Positions 54,662-63,184 of a stretch of DNA of 64,000 bases are shown one piece after another. Under the pieces are notes generated by a model, which saw nothing but the letters and a program-made list of their open reading frames with translations, did no database searches and was not told the DNA's origin. The stretch is from JAJYSO01 sp964586655 (GTDB taxonomy: Bacteria > Bacteroidota > Bacteroidia > Flavobacteriales > Flavobacteriaceae). The position numbers and the translations under genes are program-made. The stretch is taken from positions 62,001-126,000 of the forward strand of contig CAZPGY010000005.1 of NCBI GenBank assembly GCA_964586655.1. Direction: 5' to 3'. The first letter of the stretch is position 1. The number at the start of each line of letters is the position of its first letter.

Positions 54662-55243
54662 ATGACAGCTAAAAAAATTCATCAAGACCAAAAGTATATT
54701 GAGGCATTGGCAAAAAATGATTCCTCAGTAGTGGCTGAGATTTATAAGAAATTTGCCCCTAAGGTAATAGGGTATATCTGCAAAAATAGCGGAGATGAGA
54801 GCGATGCTTATGATATTGTGCAGGAAACTTTGATCACCTTATATGATCAGGCAAAAGTTAAAGGATTGGAGTTGACCTGCCCTTTTGATGCCTATTTTTT
54901 TCTGATTTGCAAACGAAAATGGTTTAATGTGTTGAAAAAAAGGGGGTATAAGACGGTAACAATTGAGGAGGAACGTTTATCTATAAGTGACGATACAGCT
55001 GAACAAGCGGCAGAGACCCAAAAATTTGAAGCTCGCAAAGAATTGTATTTGAGTGTGTTGTCAAAATTGGGCAAGACTTGTCAAAAATTGATTAAACTGA
55101 GTTTGACAAAACTGTCCATGAAGGAAGTAGCTGAAAAATTAGAAATCACTTACGGCTATGCACGCAAGAAAAAATCAGTTTGTATGGGAAAGTTAAGTGA
55201 TTTGATTAAGGAAAATCCGCGATACCAAAATTTGAAATTATAA
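54662..55243 (+). CDS. ECF-type RNA polymerase sigma factor
   Basis: A 193-residue sigma factor of the extracytoplasmic-function type. Region 2 shows VVAEIYKKFAPKVIGYICKN, DAYDIVQETLITLYDQAK and the DNA-melting region FDAYFFLICKRKWFNVLKKR. Region 4 is LSMKEVAEKLEITYGYARKK followed by KSVCMGKL. The interdomain linker holds an acidic stretch (SDDTAEQAAETQKFE). It is followed 8 bp later by a membrane protein with an anti-sigma-like N terminus, and is divergent from the lipoprotein/PKD/CHAT operon, which is the natural candidate regulon. Confidence 0.9.
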   Translation: MTAKKIHQDQKYIEALAKNDSSVVAEIYKKFAPKVIGYICKNSGDESDAYDIVQETLITLYDQAKVKGLELTCPFDAYFFLICKRKWFNVLKKRGYKTVTIEEERLSISDDTAEQAAETQKFEARKELYLSVLSKLGKTCQKLIKLSLTKLSMKEVAEKLEITYGYARKKKSVCMGKLSDLIKENPRYQNLKL

Positions 55244-55250
55244 TACCAAG

Positions 55251-55985
55251 ATGAAACCAGAAGAAAACATAAGATTTGAAGCTTATCTCAATGGCGAATT
55301 GTCAAAAGAGGAGGCGGAGGCGTTTGAGATTAAGCTTCGGCAAGATGATCGATTTCGTAGTGATTTTGAGCTGTATAGGGACTTGTCAAGGGTTGTTGGT
55401 CACCATTTTTCTGAGGCGCGCAAAGATTTTATAAGTACACTGGAGGAGGCAGAGACCAATTATTCTCATGCCTCAGACCGGTTTTCTTCCAAAAAACGAA
55501 AGCTGTTCTTCAAGCCCTGGCATTATGCCGCGGCTGCTTCTGTTTTGATTCTTATCGGTGTTTTCCTTTTCGGAAATTGGGGAAATCCGGTTTATACTGA
55601 TTATGCGAAGCACTCTCCTATTTCACTAACCCTGCGCGGACAAGCCGATGAACGGGCTCAAAAGGCCGAAGAGGCTTATAATCAAAAGGACTATAAAAAT
55701 GCATTGATTTATCTGAACCAATTGCTGAGCGCTTCCCCTCAAAAAGTCAACCTTCAGTATTACAAGGCCGTGAGCTTGGTGGAGACTGATCAGTTTGAGA
55801 AAGCCGATGCTTTGTTGATGAAACTCGCACAAGGGCAATCGGTTTATGCCTCTAAAGCATTGTGGATGGCGGCTTTGAGTAAATTAAAACAAAAGGATTA
55901 TCAAGCGACTCGAGAACTGCTAAAATCCATGCCGCCACAAGCTCCGGAATATGAAAAAGCACAACAACTCTTAGGTGATCTTTAA
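55251..55985 (+). CDS. Membrane TPR protein with anti-sigma-like N terminus
   Basis: A 244-residue protein. Residues 1-60 (FEAYLNGELSKEEAEAFEIK, LRQDDRFRSDFELYRDL) look like the cytoplasmic part of Bacteroidota anti-sigma factors, although without a zinc motif. One membrane helix follows (WHYAAAASVLILIGVFLFG, about 91-109), then a periplasmic TPR part (AEEAYNQKDYKNALIYLNQL, ASKALWMAALSKLKQKDYQA). It probably binds the sigma factor encoded 8 bp upstream and receives a periplasmic signal through its TPRs, which could contact the TPR-CHAT protein. Its stop codon is followed at once by a family B repeat end. Confidence 0.78.
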   Translation: MKPEENIRFEAYLNGELSKEEAEAFEIKLRQDDRFRSDFELYRDLSRVVGHHFSEARKDFISTLEEAETNYSHASDRFSSKKRKLFFKPWHYAAAASVLILIGVFLFGNWGNPVYTDYAKHSPISLTLRGQADERAQKAEEAYNQKDYKNALIYLNQLLSASPQKVNLQYYKAVSLVETDQFEKADALLMKLAQGQSVYASKALWMAALSKLKQKDYQATRELLKSMPPQAPEYEKAQQLLGDL

Positions 55986-56010
55986 TACGGAAGTGACCTT
56001 AAAAATAGAC
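55983..56010. repeat. Family B element copy B2, left end
   Basis: TAATACGGAAGTGACCTTAA followed by AAATAGAC is the inverse of the right end at 56421-56456. It starts at the stop codon of the TPR gene. It is separated from the rest of the element by an inserted family A copy. Confidence 0.7.
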
Positions 56011-56299
56011 TAACCCGGAAAATTCATGAGATTTATTTTAGGCGGATTTGAGGGGGTATGCTGAGTTTGTCGAAGTGCGTCAAATCCTGCAGCTGCCCCG
56101 TATATACGGGACTGCAAAGGGCTTGCAACAAAACCTGTATTAAGTGTACGAATAACCCTTCAAGGGTTTTAGAACCCTTGAAGGGTTGTCAGGCTTGTTA
56201 ATTTGAGCCTTTATATTTTGCCTATTAACATCATTAATTCCTTGATAATCTGCAAACTATTTAGTTATTCCTCAATTTGCAGTGAATTTTTCGGGCTAA
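56011..56299. repeat. Family A inverted-repeat element, copy A3, nested in a B element
   Basis: About 289 bp. The left end TAACCCGGAAAATTCATGAG mirrors the right end CAGTGAATTTTTCGGGCTAA. It includes GGATTTGAGGGGGTATGCTG, GTGCGTCAAATCCTGCAG, ACGGGACTGCAAAGGGC and TTTGAGCCTTTATATTTTGC as in A2, plus a short palindrome CCCTTCAAGGGTTTTAGAAC followed by CCTTGAAGGG. It lies between the two parts of family B copy B2. Confidence 0.85.
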
Positions 56300-56456
56300 T
56301 CTCTCTGTTAAAATTTCAAATCTCTGCGTTAAGAACATTGGTCATAGCTGTGGCTATGCTTGTACCTGCTAGCCGCAGGCAGGCTTTTTGCCTTGACTTT
56401 TGAAATTTTTACGATACAATATTTAGTCGATCTCAATAATCACTTCCGTATTATTA
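56300..56456. repeat. Family B element copy B2, interior and right end
   Basis: Contains AAATTTCAAATCTCTGCGTT, CATAGCTGTGGCTATGC, GCCGCAGGCAGGCTTTTTGC and TGACTTTTGAAATTTTTACG, then the terminal TAGTCGATCTCAATAATCAC followed by TTCCGTATTATTA. The final TTA (56454-56456) is the stop codon of the M1 peptidase on the minus strand. Confidence 0.75.
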
Positions 56457-58289
56457 ATCTTCTTTCGGCGGATATACATTGTTTTCTCGTTGAACATCGG
56501 CCAATCTCTGAGAAGGGTCAATCTCGATGCGCTCAATCTTCGATTTTGCTTGATCGAGTGTCAATTTATAATTGGGATAAGCCCAGCCCCAGCTTTTCAG
56601 GGTTTCTCCTTGAAATGGTTTTGCCCAAAACATTCGGCGATAAGGGATGTAGTAATTTTTGGTACTCCCATTGGTAAACGTGATTTTCAGTTCGATAGGC
56701 ATGGGCATCAAACCTATTCTTTCCAGTACGAGCTCTGTTTTGTTTCCTTTGTCATTTACGGCTTTGATTCCATAATCGATGCTGTTGGTGGTGCGGGTCC
56801 AATCATTTAAATACCAACGCAACTGGGCGCCGGATACTTTTTCGGCTACCCGAATAAAATCAGTGGGAGTAGGGTGCTTAAACTGCCACAGCTCATAATA
56901 GCGATGTAGCGTTTTGCTCAAGTTTTCTTTTCCGATAATGTACTCCAATTGATTGAGAAAAATGGCTCCTTTTGAGTAAGAGCTAATTCCGTAATTGGTA
57001 TTGGTTTTGTACCGATCAGCATGAGTAGTTTGCGGCATTTCTATTCCCGAATTGGCCAATCGGAAGTAGCTTTTGTAGGCTCCTTTAAGCGGATGCGCTT
57101 TGGGGTTTTTTTGATAAATCGCATTCATAGCCAAGGTAGAAATATAGGTGGTCATGCCTTCATCCATCCACGGATGTTCTGATTCGTTAGTGGCCAAGAC
57201 AAACTGAAACCAGGAATGAGCAAACTCGTGTGCGGCGGTTCCCAATAGGCTGCCATAGCTTTTATCGTCTTTAATCAAGGTGCACATGGCGTATTCCATT
57301 CCGCCGTCACCTCCTTGGATAAAAGAATATTGGCGATAAGGATAAGGGCCGATATGAGTAGTAAAATAATGATATAGCTTTTGGGTATCTTCTTTCAAAC
57401 GTTTCCAATCTTTGCGGATATCCGAATCGTCTTGGTAGAAGAAATGCAAAACGGTGCCGTCTTTCATGGTTACGCGATCGTGTCGATAGTCAGGATCTGC
57501 AGCCCAGGTAAAATCGTGTACTCGCGGAGCAATAAAATGCCAAGTGAGTTTATCGGTTTGGTGTTGCCGCTTTTGGTTTGGATTTTTTTGATAACCATAA
57601 CCAATTTCTTCCGGGTTTTGCAAATATCCGGATCCCCCTATGATATAATCTGATGCGATGGTGATATAGACTTCATAATCTCCCCATACGCCATAAAATT
57701 CTCGGGCAATATAAGGGTCGGGATGCCAGCCTTCATAGTCATATTCGGCAAGCTTGGGATACCACTGAGACATGGAAAGTGCGATGCCTTCAGCATTGTT
57801 GCGACCGGCACGGCGAATTTGGAGAGGCACTTGTCCTTCAAAATCTAAGGTAAGGGTCGATTGTTCTCCCGGGAGAATGGGGTGTGCCAATTTTACTTGG
57901 TAGATGGTCCCTATGGTTTTTCCCTCTATTTCTTGTCCGTCTTGTTTAAGGTTACTGATTTTTAAATATCCAATTTCATCAGGAGACAGTTTGCTAATGC
58001 GGTCCATGACACGAGGATCGGGATCGACAATGGTACGAGAACGAACGTCCATTTGGCTACCCGGCTGAAAAGCATTGTAATAAAGGTGATAGAAAACCTG
58101 ATGGAGGGTGTCGGGGGAATTATTGGTATAAACCAAGTGTTGGGTCCCCTGATAGCGATAGGTGTTGACGTTCATGTCTACCCTCATGGTATAATTGACA
58201 TGCTGCTGCCAGTAACAAGCTTGATGCTGCTGGGCCCATGCGGGTAATGTACAGAGGAGAAAAAACAGGAGGAGCGGTCTTTTACACAT
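56454..58289 (-). CDS. M1 family metallopeptidase (aminopeptidase N-like)
   Basis: A 611-residue secreted peptidase with a signal peptide (KRPLLLFFLLCTLPAWA). The zinc site is HEFAHSWFQ with the third ligand Glu exactly 18 residues later in WMDEGMTTYIS (HExxH-x18-E). The exopeptidase motif appears as GDGGMEYAMC instead of GAMEN, as in many bacterial M1 proteins. The N-terminal beta domain and a C-terminal extension of about 120 residues are present; the ARM-type domain of full aminopeptidase N is lacking. It probably removes N-terminal residues from periplasmic or surface peptides. Confidence 0.92.
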   Translation of the reverse strand: MCKRPLLLFFLLCTLPAWAQQHQACYWQQHVNYTMRVDMNVNTYRYQGTQHLVYTNNSPDTLHQVFYHLYYNAFQPGSQMDVRSRTIVDPDPRVMDRISKLSPDEIGYLKISNLKQDGQEIEGKTIGTIYQVKLAHPILPGEQSTLTLDFEGQVPLQIRRAGRNNAEGIALSMSQWYPKLAEYDYEGWHPDPYIAREFYGVWGDYEVYITIASDYIIGGSGYLQNPEEIGYGYQKNPNQKRQHQTDKLTWHFIAPRVHDFTWAADPDYRHDRVTMKDGTVLHFFYQDDSDIRKDWKRLKEDTQKLYHYFTTHIGPYPYRQYSFIQGGDGGMEYAMCTLIKDDKSYGSLLGTAAHEFAHSWFQFVLATNESEHPWMDEGMTTYISTLAMNAIYQKNPKAHPLKGAYKSYFRLANSGIEMPQTTHADRYKTNTNYGISSYSKGAIFLNQLEYIIGKENLSKTLHRYYELWQFKHPTPTDFIRVAEKVSGAQLRWYLNDWTRTTNSIDYGIKAVNDKGNKTELVLERIGLMPMPIELKITFTNGSTKNYYIPYRRMFWAKPFQGETLKSWGWAYPNYKLTLDQAKSKIERIEIDPSQRLADVQRENNVYPPKED

Positions 58290-58318
58290 ATTTTATAGTT
58301 GTAGGATTGGGTGAAAAA

Positions 58319-58356
58319 AATAATTCCCACAAAATATAAACTTTGTGGGAATTATT
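58319..58356 (-). terminator. Terminator of the S8 peptidase gene
   Basis: AATAATTCCCACAAA (58319-58333) pairs perfectly over 15 bp with TTTGTGGGAATTATT (58342-58356), loop of 8 nt. On the minus strand it is followed by a T-run (complement of AAAAAAA at 58314-58320), about 60 bp past the stop. Confidence 0.9.
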
Positions 58357-58414
58357 CAAAAGTACGTCAATTTTATTCGTTATAAACGTTATTGTAGTCA
58401 GGAACAGCTGAGCT

Positions 58415-60133
58415 TTACTGTTCTTGCGCCACTTTACTGGCCATAATTAAAGCATTGTACAAATTAACCATTCCTCCTGATATAGAGAGTTGGTCAAAGG
58501 TTTTTTGAGGGCTGGTTGCCCCAAGTTCACTTCTATCGTGGGGAACATTGACCACAATATCGGTGGTGATGGCACTTTCCATAATAATGTTTTTGACTTG
58601 AGGAGCTGTCAATTCAGGGAAATAAGACCTGATCATGGCAGCCACTCCGGCAACTTCCGGCGAAGCCATGGAAGTACCTTGCAAAAATTTGTATTCATTG
58701 TTGGGAACGGTAGACCAAATTTGAACCCCCGGTGCAAAAACATCGACGTTGGTGGTGCCGTAATTAGAGAAAGCGGCGACCAAGTCTTGGCCATACGCAA
58801 AATTCAAGGCACCAACCATGATTACATTATCGGAGATTTCACTTTCATGTCCCGGCCATTGGTCGTTGGGATAAGTGCGGTTTTCATCCAAGTCTTTGCT
58901 GTCGTTTCCGGCTGCTTTAACAATCAGAACGTCGTGTTTGGCGGCATATTTTATGGCTTCAATAACCCATTCCGGATGGGCAGAAAAGCCTTTTCCAAAA
59001 CTCATGTTGATGATGTCGGCGCCGTTGTCTACGGCATAACGGATGCCCAAAGCGATGTCTTTGTCAAACTCGTCGCCGTCGGGTACTGCGCGAAGCGCCA
59101 TGATTTTGACGTTGTTGGCCACACCGTTCATGCCAATGCCGTTGTTTCGTTCTGCGGCAACAATTCCGGCTACGTGTGTGCCGTGAGTGACGTCTTCTTT
59201 GTCTTCTGTAGGGCCGGCAACCCGGTTGTCGCCATAATCGGTATCGCTGAGGTCATTGGGGTCGTCTCCTACTTTTGTACGTCCGGTGAATTCAATATTG
59301 AGGTGATAATTGAGTTTGTTATTAAAATACTCCACCGCATCTTCGAGCTGGGTAAGGAATTTTTCTAATTTTTTCCCTTTGGTAACCTCTGCTCTTTTCA
59401 TCATTTGAAGCACCATAAATTTGGATTTGGAGAAATCCTGATTGTCTGATGTTCGGGTTTGCAGTTCTTGACGGGTGAAATCAAGCCCTCCCATTTCTTC
59501 TTTCACTGCATTGACAGCCGATTCAAAATTGCTTTTGATGGCAGAAATTCTCGACATACGTGTTTCGGCTTGGGCCAATTCAGTGTCATATTTTTCTTTG
59601 GCGCGTTTATAAAGCTTGTATTCCTCCCTATTTTCCGGAGCAATCTCATCCGCAGATTTGTCTTCGTATTTGGGTTTTAATTTTTTGACAAACCGGGTGT
59701 ATTCCAAGTTGGCATGAACCTGATCGCCCAAGAAGTTCCATCCGTGAATATCGTCAACATAGCCGTTGTTATCATCATCGATGCCGTTGTTGGGTACTTC
59801 ATCTTTATTGGTCCAAAGTACATCGTCTAAATCTTCGTGAAAGATATCGACGCCGGAGTCGAGAATGGCAACAATGACCGATTCTCCTTTTTTGCCTTTA
59901 ATAATTTTGTCGTAAGTTTTCTTGACACTCATCCCCGGAACCGTATCTGATATCATACCCATCTGAGGCCAGGTTTTGAGTTGTGCTTCTTTTAATGCTG
60001 TCGTTTTTTCGGGCATAGCAGAAACATCATCAGGCAAGGCGTCTTGGGTCAATGTTAATGAGGGTCCGCAACCGGTAAGGACAAACCCCATTGTCAATAG
60101 GGCTAATGCAGAAGATACAATAGGTCTTTTCAT
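58415..60133 (-). CDS. Subtilisin-like S8 peptidase, lipoprotein
   Basis: A 572-residue protein with a lipobox VLTGC (Cys22), so it is anchored in a membrane. Catalytic triad: Asp92 in VAILDSGVDIFHED, His317 in THGTHVAGIVAAE and Ser488 in QGTSMASPEVAGVAA; the oxyanion Asn410 is in VKAAGNDSK. Between Asp92 and His317 there are 225 residues, far more than the roughly 30-70 in most subtilases. This insert begins with a calcium-type loop (NNGIDDDNNGYVDDIHGWNF) and continues as charged helices (about 145-275). There is no T9SS domain. It probably matures or degrades envelope proteins. Confidence 0.93.
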   Translation of the reverse strand: MKRPIVSSALALLTMGFVLTGCGPSLTLTQDALPDDVSAMPEKTTALKEAQLKTWPQMGMISDTVPGMSVKKTYDKIIKGKKGESVIVAILDSGVDIFHEDLDDVLWTNKDEVPNNGIDDDNNGYVDDIHGWNFLGDQVHANLEYTRFVKKLKPKYEDKSADEIAPENREEYKLYKRAKEKYDTELAQAETRMSRISAIKSNFESAVNAVKEEMGGLDFTRQELQTRTSDNQDFSKSKFMVLQMMKRAEVTKGKKLEKFLTQLEDAVEYFNNKLNYHLNIEFTGRTKVGDDPNDLSDTDYGDNRVAGPTEDKEDVTHGTHVAGIVAAERNNGIGMNGVANNVKIMALRAVPDGDEFDKDIALGIRYAVDNGADIINMSFGKGFSAHPEWVIEAIKYAAKHDVLIVKAAGNDSKDLDENRTYPNDQWPGHESEISDNVIMVGALNFAYGQDLVAAFSNYGTTNVDVFAPGVQIWSTVPNNEYKFLQGTSMASPEVAGVAAMIRSYFPELTAPQVKNIIMESAITTDIVVNVPHDRSELGATSPQKTFDQLSISGGMVNLYNALIMASKVAQEQ

Positions 60134-60550
60134 GTTTGAGATTTAGAAATTAGAAACTGTCTTTTTGTGATAATAATTTTAAGTAGGGTTAAACGATTTG
60201 TAAAATCCGACGGCAAAAAACAAACCATTATTCTCTGTTTTGTCCCGCTCTGTAAGCGGTCTGTTTTTGGAGAGGAAGATACAATTTGTGTTGTAAAAGC
60301 CTTGCAATACGACAGGTCTGACAAGGTAAACAAGATTGTACGCTTCCATCTTAAGGAGAGAGAATATTCTTCACCTCGGATTTAAGGTTCGCAAAATACT
60401 AAAAATGCCAAAATATCTCCCTTTTTAGAGGGCATTCTTATGCTATTTTTGACAAGTTTAACAGCCGGGGAAAATAAACTAATTTAATACAAAAAACAGA
60501 GTTGCTATAAACGCAGTTTTTTATATTTTAGCCCATTATTGAGAAATTCA
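60134..60550. other. Intergenic region between divergent S8 and antiporter genes
   Basis: No gene or repeat is visible. TATATTTTAG (60522-60531) near the antiporter start is a poor match to a -7 box. Confidence 0.45.
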
Positions 60551-62587
60551 ATGCTTATGGATGCTGTTTTACAAGAACTCATGAAACATTTTCAACTGCC
60601 GTTGCAGAATCCTGTTTTGATTTTTTCAATCATCCTTTTTATTATCCTGCTTTCCCCAATTTTATTGAAGAAAATCAGGATTCCGGGAATTATCGGATTG
60701 ATTATTTGTGGAATCATCATTGGTCCTGACGGCTTTAATATCATTAACCCGGAGCGGATCGAGATATTTTCTACCATCGGATTGATGTATATCATGTTTA
60801 TCGCCGGCTTAGAGCTCGATCTCAACCTTTTTAAAGCCAATAGAAACCGGAGTTTAATCTTTGGTTTTCTAACTTTTATGATTCCCTTGGGCATTGGCTT
60901 TCCGGTATGCTATTATTTTTTGAGTAATTTTGATCCACATTTCACACTCGAAACCGCTTTTCTGACGGCCAGTATGTTTGCAACCCACACCTTGGTAACC
61001 TATCCCATTGTCAGTAAACTGGGGGTTTCCAAGAATTCGGCAGTCGCCATTACTGTTGGCGCCACCATGCTCACCGATACAGCCGTGTTGATTCTGTTGG
61101 CCGTTATCCTGGGTTCACACAGCGGCGGTCTGTCTCAAGAATTTTGGATTCAGTTGGGGATTTCTATCGTGCTCTTTTCGGCTTTTATGTTCTTGGTGAT
61201 TCCCAAGATTGCCAAATGGTTTTTTGAGCAATTTTCCAGCGAAAAACATTCCCATTATATTTTTGTTCTGGCGGTGGTCTTTCTCGCTGCTTTTTTGGCA
61301 GAAATTGCCGGATTGGAAGCCATTATTGGTGCCTTCTTTGCCGGACTGGCCCTCAATAAACTGATTCCCGGATCATCTACTTTAATGAATCGAATTGAGT
61401 TTATCGGAAACTCCTTGTTTATTCCTTTCTTCCTGATTAGTGTGGGAATGATTGTGGACATTAGTGTGATCATGGGCGGTTGGGTGGCCTTGATTATTGC
61501 TGCTACCCTAACGATAGTGGCCATGCTTGGCAAGTGGCTGGCCGCTTATATTGCGCAAAAAGGATTTAAATTTTCTAAAGGCCAGCGCAATTTGATTTTT
61601 GGATTGAGCAGTTCACATGCTGCCGCCACCTTGGCTGTTATTATGGTGGGGCATCGTGAAGGCATTATTGATGACAATATCCTTAACGGAACCATCATAC
61701 TGATTTTGATTACTTGTTTGGTGGCTTCTTTTGTGACAGAGAAAGCGGCAAAAGAAGTGATTCGCGATACACAAGATGACATGTCGGTTGACGAAGGCGT
61801 GCACAACGAATATATTTTGATGCCGATTGCCAATACGCATAATATTGAAAAAATGCTCGATTTTGCAGCTTTTGTCAAGGATAAAAAGTCAGAAAATCCC
61901 ATCTCTATCTTGACGGTCGTTCCCAATAATGAAGAAGCTGAAACAAAAATTGTCAAGGCCCGAAAAGGATTGGAAAATTATGTGCAAGAGACCAAAGCCT
62001 CAGAGACCGGTGTAGAAATTAAAGCCACCATAGACCACAATGTAGCCAGTGGTATTGCCCGAACTGCCCGCGAGGTGATGGCAGATATGGTTTTCCTCGG
62101 ATGGCCGCAAAAAACAGGCTTTATCGAAAAAATTATTGGAGATAAGATGAACAGTATCATCTCCCTGACCAAAAAAACATTGTTTATCTCTGATTTTAAA
62201 AGACCTTTAATCAATCACAAACGATTGTTTGTGGTGGCGCCTCAAAATGCCGAGTTTGAAGAAGGCTTTTCTATTTGGCTGAATAAAATTAGTCAGTTGT
62301 CAGTTGAATTGTCTATTCCCATTGAGCTCAACTGTTCTGAAAAAACACACCGGGCTATCTTGGACTATGCCAAGAGCAATAAGATTTCCCTTACCCTTAA
62401 TTTTAATAAATTTGTAGATTGGGAAGACTTCTTTATTTTGTCTAAAGACATCAAAGAAGAAGATTTTATCGTGGTGGTGTCTGCTCGAAAAGGCTATGTC
62501 TCTTATTCTCATGCCCTCGACAAATTGCCCGGAAAATTGGAACGACATTATTTGAAAACCAGTAAGTTGTTAATTTATCCGCAGTAA
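60551..62587 (+). CDS. CPA2-type cation:proton antiporter with USP-like C-terminal domain
   Basis: A 678-residue protein (ATG 60551; an in-frame TTG at 60539 and an ATG at 60557 are alternatives). About 12 membrane helices (FSIILFIILLSPILL, IIGLIICGIIIGPDGF, LMYIMFIAGLELDLN, EIAGLEAIIGAFFAGLALN, LFIPFFLISVGMIVDI) form a KefB/NhaA-like exchanger; the IAGLELDL and EAIIGAFFAG motifs are typical of CPA2. No TrkA-N domain follows. Instead the last 260 residues resemble a pair of universal-stress domains (ILMPIANTHNIEKMLDFA; RLFVVAPQNAEFEEGFSIW), a common Bacteroidota layout. Exchanges Na+ or K+ for H+. Confidence 0.9.
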   Translation: MLMDAVLQELMKHFQLPLQNPVLIFSIILFIILLSPILLKKIRIPGIIGLIICGIIIGPDGFNIINPERIEIFSTIGLMYIMFIAGLELDLNLFKANRNRSLIFGFLTFMIPLGIGFPVCYYFLSNFDPHFTLETAFLTASMFATHTLVTYPIVSKLGVSKNSAVAITVGATMLTDTAVLILLAVILGSHSGGLSQEFWIQLGISIVLFSAFMFLVIPKIAKWFFEQFSSEKHSHYIFVLAVVFLAAFLAEIAGLEAIIGAFFAGLALNKLIPGSSTLMNRIEFIGNSLFIPFFLISVGMIVDISVIMGGWVALIIAATLTIVAMLGKWLAAYIAQKGFKFSKGQRNLIFGLSSSHAAATLAVIMVGHREGIIDDNILNGTIILILITCLVASFVTEKAAKEVIRDTQDDMSVDEGVHNEYILMPIANTHNIEKMLDFAAFVKDKKSENPISILTVVPNNEEAETKIVKARKGLENYVQETKASETGVEIKATIDHNVASGIARTAREVMADMVFLGWPQKTGFIEKIIGDKMNSIISLTKKTLFISDFKRPLINHKRLFVVAPQNAEFEEGFSIWLNKISQLSVELSIPIELNCSEKTHRAILDYAKSNKISLTLNFNKFVDWEDFFILSKDIKEEDFIVVVSARKGYVSYSHALDKLPGKLERHYLKTSKLLIYPQ

Positions 62588-62625
62588 TTTTTTAAAAACA
62601 TCCGGGGGAGGGGTGTTTTGTCGCT

Positions 62626-63063
62626 TTAGCCCGAAAAATTCATGAGATTTATTTTTAGGCGGATTTGAGGGGTATGCTGAGTTTACTGAAATGCGTCAAA
62701 TCCTGCAGCAGTCCCGTACCTACGGGACTGCAAAGGGTCTGCAACGAAACCTGTATGGAGTGTCATCGAAATAAAGACGTCAAAATAAACCATTATGGAT
62801 TGAAAGTCCAAATTTTAAAGTAGCCACGAATGACACAAATTCACACGAATTGTTTTGTGAAAAATCGTACCATTTGTAGCTTAAAATTTTTAGAAGCTAA
62901 AGTTGATGCACTGAAAGTGCATAGCTTTGAACTGTATTTGAGCCCTATAAACCCAAGCAATAGGAATGCTTCATAGCCCAAATTTGAGCCTTTATATTTT
63001 GTTTATACCATTAATTACTTGATAATCTGAGAACTATTTAATTGTGAACATACGGGATAACAA
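62626..63063. repeat. Family A element, extended copy A4
   Basis: The left end TTAGCCCGAAAAATTCATGA, then GGATTTGAGGGGTATGCTGA, ATGCGTCAAATCCTGCAG, CCTACGGGACTGCAAAGGG, GTGTCATCGAAATAAAGACG and TTTGAGCCTTTATATTTTG match A2. About 170 bp of extra sequence (roughly 62800-62970, including AGCCACGAATGACACAAATT) sits inside. The right end is degenerate. Lies between the convergent antiporter and yebC genes. Confidence 0.75.
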
Positions 63064-63077
63064 ATTAGCAGAATCAG

Positions 63078-63113
63078 TTTTTAGTCTATTTCAACAATCA
63101 CTTTCGTATTATT
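63078..63113. repeat. Family B right end, solitary
   Basis: TTTTAGTCTATTTCAACAAT followed by CACTTTCGTATTATT matches the right ends at 18006-18035, 42505-42535 and 56421-56456. It lies 70 bp before the yebC stop codon; the intervening bases show no further feature. Confidence 0.65.
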
Positions 63114-63184
63114 AGGATTGCGCCAGGGAACCGGTTATTGCTTCAGTCGGCATATTTTCCTGGGAAGGCGACTTGTGACTCAAT

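Noticed and set aside
58490..59368. 292-codon plus-strand frame opposite the S8 peptidase
   Set aside because: Antisense shadow of the catalytic domain; phenylalanine/valine/glycine-rich with no domain.
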